Assembly (NCBI GenBank): GCA_017465055.1
Contig: JAFTWZ010000029.1
Span: 1 to 64,000, forward strand
Length of the DNA stretch: 64,000 nucleotides
DNA from: Alistipes sp.
Lineage (GTDB): Bacteria > Bacteroidota > Bacteroidia > Bacteroidales > Rikenellaceae
Direction of reading: 5' to 3'
Below the pieces are notes generated by a model. The model saw nothing but the letters and a program-made list of their open reading frames with translations, was not told where the DNA came from and did no database searches. The position numbers and the translations under genes are program-made. Shown here in pieces: positions 61,134 to 64,000 of this stretch; position 1 is the stretch's first letter, and the number at the start of each line of letters is the position of its first letter.

Positions 61134-62567
61134 CTACTGGTGCTCGGGGCGGAGAAGGTCCTGGACAACCTTAACGGGTGAGAATGTCGAGATGGGAACC
61201 TCGACAAATAGGGTGTTCCAGTTGGCCATAGCGCCATTCCAGAGGCCTGGGAGCTCCTGGGCACGTAGATCGCGACCACCAGCCGACTTCTGAGAGATAA
61301 AGCCAGTCTTAGGATCGGTATACTTTGTAAGGTCGTACTTAGTGCCGTCGTAGCGCATAACGCCACACACCAGGTCTACGGGATTGAAGTGCGTAGCCTC
61401 CTTCATAAGGTGTATATCCTCCTTAGCTATCTGGCTCGACTCGGCAATCTGTAGTTGCTCGCGACCTCTATCGTCGCGCACCCAGAATGGACCACCGCCA
61501 GGCTCGCCCTCGTTCTTAACCATACCGCAGACGCGAATAGGGCGGTCGAGGCTCTCGATAACAAGCTCGCGCGAAGCACCCTCGGGGAGCTTGCAGCATA
61601 GCTCGTCGCGGAGGAATGCTACAGCCTCGTCGGTGCGATCCTCGCCACGCTCGAAGGCGCGTAGAAGCTCGAAAGCACGCTCCTGGAGGCGTAGAAGCTC
61701 GCCAGCAAGCACCTTTTTAAAGGTTACGGTGTCGGGCTTACGTTCGTCGGTAGTGACGTTGTCGATGTTCTTAACGAAGATGATGTCGGCCTCGAGCTTG
61801 TCGAGGTTGGTGATAAGTGCTCCGTGACCTGCGGGGCGGAATAGTAGCTTACCGTCGTCGGTGCGGAATGGAGTGTTGTCGAGGTTTACGGCAATGGTGT
61901 CGGTGGCAGGGCTCTGCTCCGAGAACGAGACGTCGTACTTGATGCCATACTTCTGCTCGTAGTAGCTCTGACGCTCCTCTAAGAGTTTAAGAAATCCCTC
62001 GCGGTGCTCGGGTGATACGGTAAAGTGTATCGCAGCACGCTCGCCATTCGAGGCATATAGTGCTGCTTCAACAAGGTGCTCCTCTACAGGCTTGCGCGCA
62101 CCCTCCTTATAGGCGTGGAATGTCACAAGACCTTTAGGCTTAGACCCATAACCGAGACCGTCGATGATGATGTTGCGCACCACGTCTTTGTCGTCAATTT
62201 GTGGCTTGAGGTACTTGGCCAGCTCAGCAAAGAAGGCTAACTTCTCGAGGTTGGTAATAAGGCGGTCGATACCTGGTGTGCGCTTATCATCGTTGACATA
62301 CTCGAAGAGCTCCTTGAACATACGTGTAGCAGCACCCGATGCTGGCACGAACTTGATGGTGCGTAGTTCCTTGCGGCGGCTGTCGTAGCGAGCCTCGGCC
62401 TCGGCAATCTCTTCGGTGGAAAGCTGTTGCACGCCATCGCCTCCTGCCGCAGCACGCACTACGGGAAGGGCTGGGAATCCTGCACGGAAGTTCTCAATCT
62501 GTTGCTCTACCTGGGCTACACTCAGTCCGTGAGCCTCAATCTGTGTAATCTCATCGCGTGTAAACAT
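61134..62567 (-). CDS. DUF4301 family protein
   Basis: The 477-residue cytoplasmic protein matches the Bacteroidetes DUF4301 family. KFVPASGAATRMFKELFEY resembles a nucleotide-sugar pyrophosphorylase N-terminal loop, and LLFRPAGHGALITNLDKLEADIIFVKNIDNVT is a conserved core. This suggests a nucleotidyltransferase-like fold, with unproven activity and substrate. It is a single gene, transcribed away from murB, with an Alistipes-type acidic C terminus (VQDLLRPEHQ). Confidence 0.85.
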   Translation of the reverse strand: MFTRDEITQIEAHGLSVAQVEQQIENFRAGFPALPVVRAAAGGDGVQQLSTEEIAEAEARYDSRRKELRTIKFVPASGAATRMFKELFEYVNDDKRTPGIDRLITNLEKLAFFAELAKYLKPQIDDKDVVRNIIIDGLGYGSKPKGLVTFHAYKEGARKPVEEHLVEAALYASNGERAAIHFTVSPEHREGFLKLLEERQSYYEQKYGIKYDVSFSEQSPATDTIAVNLDNTPFRTDDGKLLFRPAGHGALITNLDKLEADIIFVKNIDNVTTDERKPDTVTFKKVLAGELLRLQERAFELLRAFERGEDRTDEAVAFLRDELCCKLPEGASRELVIESLDRPIRVCGMVKNEGEPGGGPFWVRDDRGREQLQIAESSQIAKEDIHLMKEATHFNPVDLVCGVMRYDGTKYDLTKYTDPKTGFISQKSAGGRDLRAQELPGLWNGAMANWNTLFVEVPISTFSPVKVVQDLLRPEHQ

Positions 62568-62674
62568 ACTCTTATATCATTTATGTTAGTAATTACGGCT
62601 CGTTATATTGGGTCGTGGGTGAATATTGTGGAAAATAGTTCCCAAATATAGTAAAAATTTTTTAACTTTGCACT

Positions 62675-63688
62675 ATGAAACGCATATATAATGATATAAA
62701 TCTCTCAAAACGTAATAGTTTCGGGGTTTCGGAGTCGGCTCGCGAGGTTGTGGAGTTTGACCGTGCAGAGGATATCGTTGACTATTTTCGAGGCTCGAGG
62801 CCTGCGCAGTGGTATGTCTTAGGCGCAGGTAATAATACTCTATTTACACGCTACTACGATGGTGTAATCTTTACGCCCACGTGCTCAGCTCTTACAATAC
62901 TGGCTGAAAGCGATGAGTGGGTCGATGTGCGCGTCGAGGCGGCCCACGACTGGGACGAGCTTGTGGCGTGGAGTGTGGAGCGTGGCCTGTGGGGTATGGA
63001 GAATCTGTCGGCTATACCAAGTTCTGTGGGCGCTGCTCCAGTGCAGAATATCGGTGCTTATGGTGCCGAGGCTAAGGATGTTATCACAGTCGTAGAGTAT
63101 CTCGATACCGAGGCATTGGAGGTGCGTAGACTTGAGAATCGTGAGTGTAAATTTGCCTACCGCGAGAGCATCTTTAAGCAGGAGCTACGAGGCCGAGCTA
63201 TAATCCTGGCCGTAGAATTTCGCCTAAGTAAGATAGCCAAGCCTAACTTGGGCTATGGAGACGTCATCAAGGAGGTAGAGGCTCGTGGCGAGGCTACACC
63301 GAAGAGTATTCGCGAGGCGATATCAGCTATTCGTAGTCGTAAGCTCCCTGATCCTAAGGTGTTGGGTAATGCAGGTAGCTTCTTTAAGAACCCTATTGTT
63401 GAGCGTGCTGTGGCCGAGCATCTGCTGGCCCAGTATCCCGATATGCCGCATTACGACGTGGCGGGTGATACCAACAGTGTTAAGTTGGCAGCAGGGTGGC
63501 TCATAGATCGTGCCGGCCTTAAGGGCTATCGCGATGGAAGTGTGGGTGTGCACGATCGTCAGGCTTTAGTACTGGTTAACTATGGCGGTGCTACGGGAGG
63601 CGATGTGATACGCCTTGCAGATTATGTATGCACTATGGTTTGCGACAAGTTTGGGGTAAGACTAAGCCCCGAGGTTAATATTTTGTAG
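62675..63688 (+). CDS. murB: UDP-N-acetylenolpyruvoylglucosamine reductase
   Basis: The 337-residue FAD enzyme makes UDP-N-acetylmuramate for peptidoglycan. The FAD-binding YVLGAGNNTLFTRYYDGV, the SAIPSSVGAAPVQNIGAYG block and the catalytic Ser region NAGSFFKNPIV, followed by KLAAGWLIDRAGLKGYRDG and a C-terminal Glu (SPEVNIL), define the type I MurB of about 340 residues. A TAACTTTG promoter element (62663-62670) ends only 4 bases before ATG, so the mRNA may be leaderless. tilS starts 11 bases downstream. Confidence 0.95.
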   Translation: MKRIYNDINLSKRNSFGVSESAREVVEFDRAEDIVDYFRGSRPAQWYVLGAGNNTLFTRYYDGVIFTPTCSALTILAESDEWVDVRVEAAHDWDELVAWSVERGLWGMENLSAIPSSVGAAPVQNIGAYGAEAKDVITVVEYLDTEALEVRRLENRECKFAYRESIFKQELRGRAIILAVEFRLSKIAKPNLGYGDVIKEVEARGEATPKSIREAISAIRSRKLPDPKVLGNAGSFFKNPIVERAVAEHLLAQYPDMPHYDVAGDTNSVKLAAGWLIDRAGLKGYRDGSVGVHDRQALVLVNYGGATGGDVIRLADYVCTMVCDKFGVRLSPEVNIL

Positions 63689-63698
63689 ATAGTTAGGT

Positions 63699-64000
63699 AT
63701 GCTACTACTTGACGGATTTGAACGATACATCGAGGAGAATAAGCTCTTCACACACGACGACAGACTGCTTCTCACCGTCTCGGGAGGTGTAGACTCTATG
63801 GTTATGATGTCGCTTGCGGCGGCGGCTGGTTACAGTTTTGGCGTTGCTCACTGCAACTTCCAGCTACGTGGTGCCGAGAGCGACGAGGATGAGATATTGG
63901 TTGAGCGCGAGGCTCGTCGCTATGGCGTAGAGTTTTATAACAAACGCTTCGATACCACGGGCGAGATGGCTCGCACGGGCGAGTCTATGGAGATGGCGGC
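63699..64000 (+). CDS. tilS: tRNA(Ile)-lysidine synthetase, 5' part (runs off the window)
   Basis: About 100 residues are present, starting MLLLDGFERYIEENKLF. The PP-loop LLTVSGGVDSMVMM and the AHCNFQLRGAESDEDE motif are diagnostic of TilS, which converts C34 of tRNA-Ile(CAT) to lysidine. The frame is open to base 64000. It follows murB by 11 bases and is probably co-transcribed. Confidence 0.93.
   Translation, partial: MLLLDGFERYIEENKLFTHDDRLLLTVSGGVDSMVMMSLAAAAGYSFGVAHCNFQLRGAESDEDEILVEREARRYGVEFYNKRFDTTGEMARTGESMEMA

Overview
The window is bacterial chromosome, most likely from the order Bacteroidales and possibly Rikenellaceae/Alistipes. The order is well supported and the genus is a guess. 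The evidence is Bacteroidetes-type promoters (TTG, about 19 bases, TAnnTTTG) upstream of argS, both tRNAs, tmRNA, ftsE, galK and serC; lineage-typical families (BACON lipoprotein, GIN/DUF2807, DUF4301, DUF1015, DUF5106, Omp85-like barrel); two ferredoxin-dependent 2-oxoacid oxidoreductases; and a tmRNA tag ending NNNYALAA. Base composition is near 50% GC, with AT-richer patches at 12.6-15.4 kb and 55.3-55.8 kb. Layout: 0-0.4 kb holds one copy of a dispersed repeat. 0.4-5.0 kb, minus strand: a zeta-type kinase with a 54-residue partner, LuxC-like acyl-CoA reductase, thioredoxin-fold lipoprotein and argS. 5.4-12.1 kb: dusB, a DUF819 membrane protein, then the plus-strand run BASS transporter, acyltransferase and Omp85-like barrel. 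12.2-15.5 kb: an AT-rich accessory patch with a second repeat copy, a lipoprotein, a DUF4041/GIY-YIG coiled-coil protein and a small coiled-coil protein, ending at tRNA-Met. 15.6-23.8 kb, minus strand: comEC, BACON lipoprotein, umuC, umuD, HD hydrolase, an active/inactive M16 peptidase pair and a two-helix membrane protein. 24-27.8 kb: an orphan PTS IIC, a MATE exporter and an rRNA pseudouridine synthase with an Arg-rich repetitive N terminus. 28.2-34.8 kb, minus strand: korA-korB and a four-gene 2-oxoacid:ferredoxin oxidoreductase operon, separated by a small outer-membrane barrel gene. 35.3-42.3 kb: tmRNA, ftsE, a prolyl-tRNA editing protein, galK and the serC-serA-DUF1015 group. 42.4-55.3 kb: a long collinear minus-strand run (two M23 peptidases, HAD phosphatase, GIN protein, AddB-like, AddA-like, ABC exporter, HprK-like kinase, S24/S26 peptidase, ispF). 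55.8-64 kb: alaS, gpmI, tRNA-Ala with a duplicated 3' end, a third repeat copy, a structured inverted repeat, DUF4301, murB and the start of tilS. Most genes are housekeeping or envelope functions. The two oxidoreductases convert 2-oxoacids to acyl-CoA with reduction of ferredoxin, as expected of an anaerobe, and serC/serA make serine from 3-phosphoglycerate. The unusual content lies in the non-coding DNA: a roughly 440 bp MITE-like repeat with 16 bp terminal inverted repeats and a conserved internal fold (three copies), a modular family of intergenic repeats at five loci, a tRNA-Ala attachment-site-like duplication, and a folded 5' leader before serC. Among genes, the candidates for novelty are the DUF4041/GIY-YIG operon beside tRNA-Met and the kinase-peptidase-ABC exporter group, which looks like a peptide-modification system without a visible precursor.
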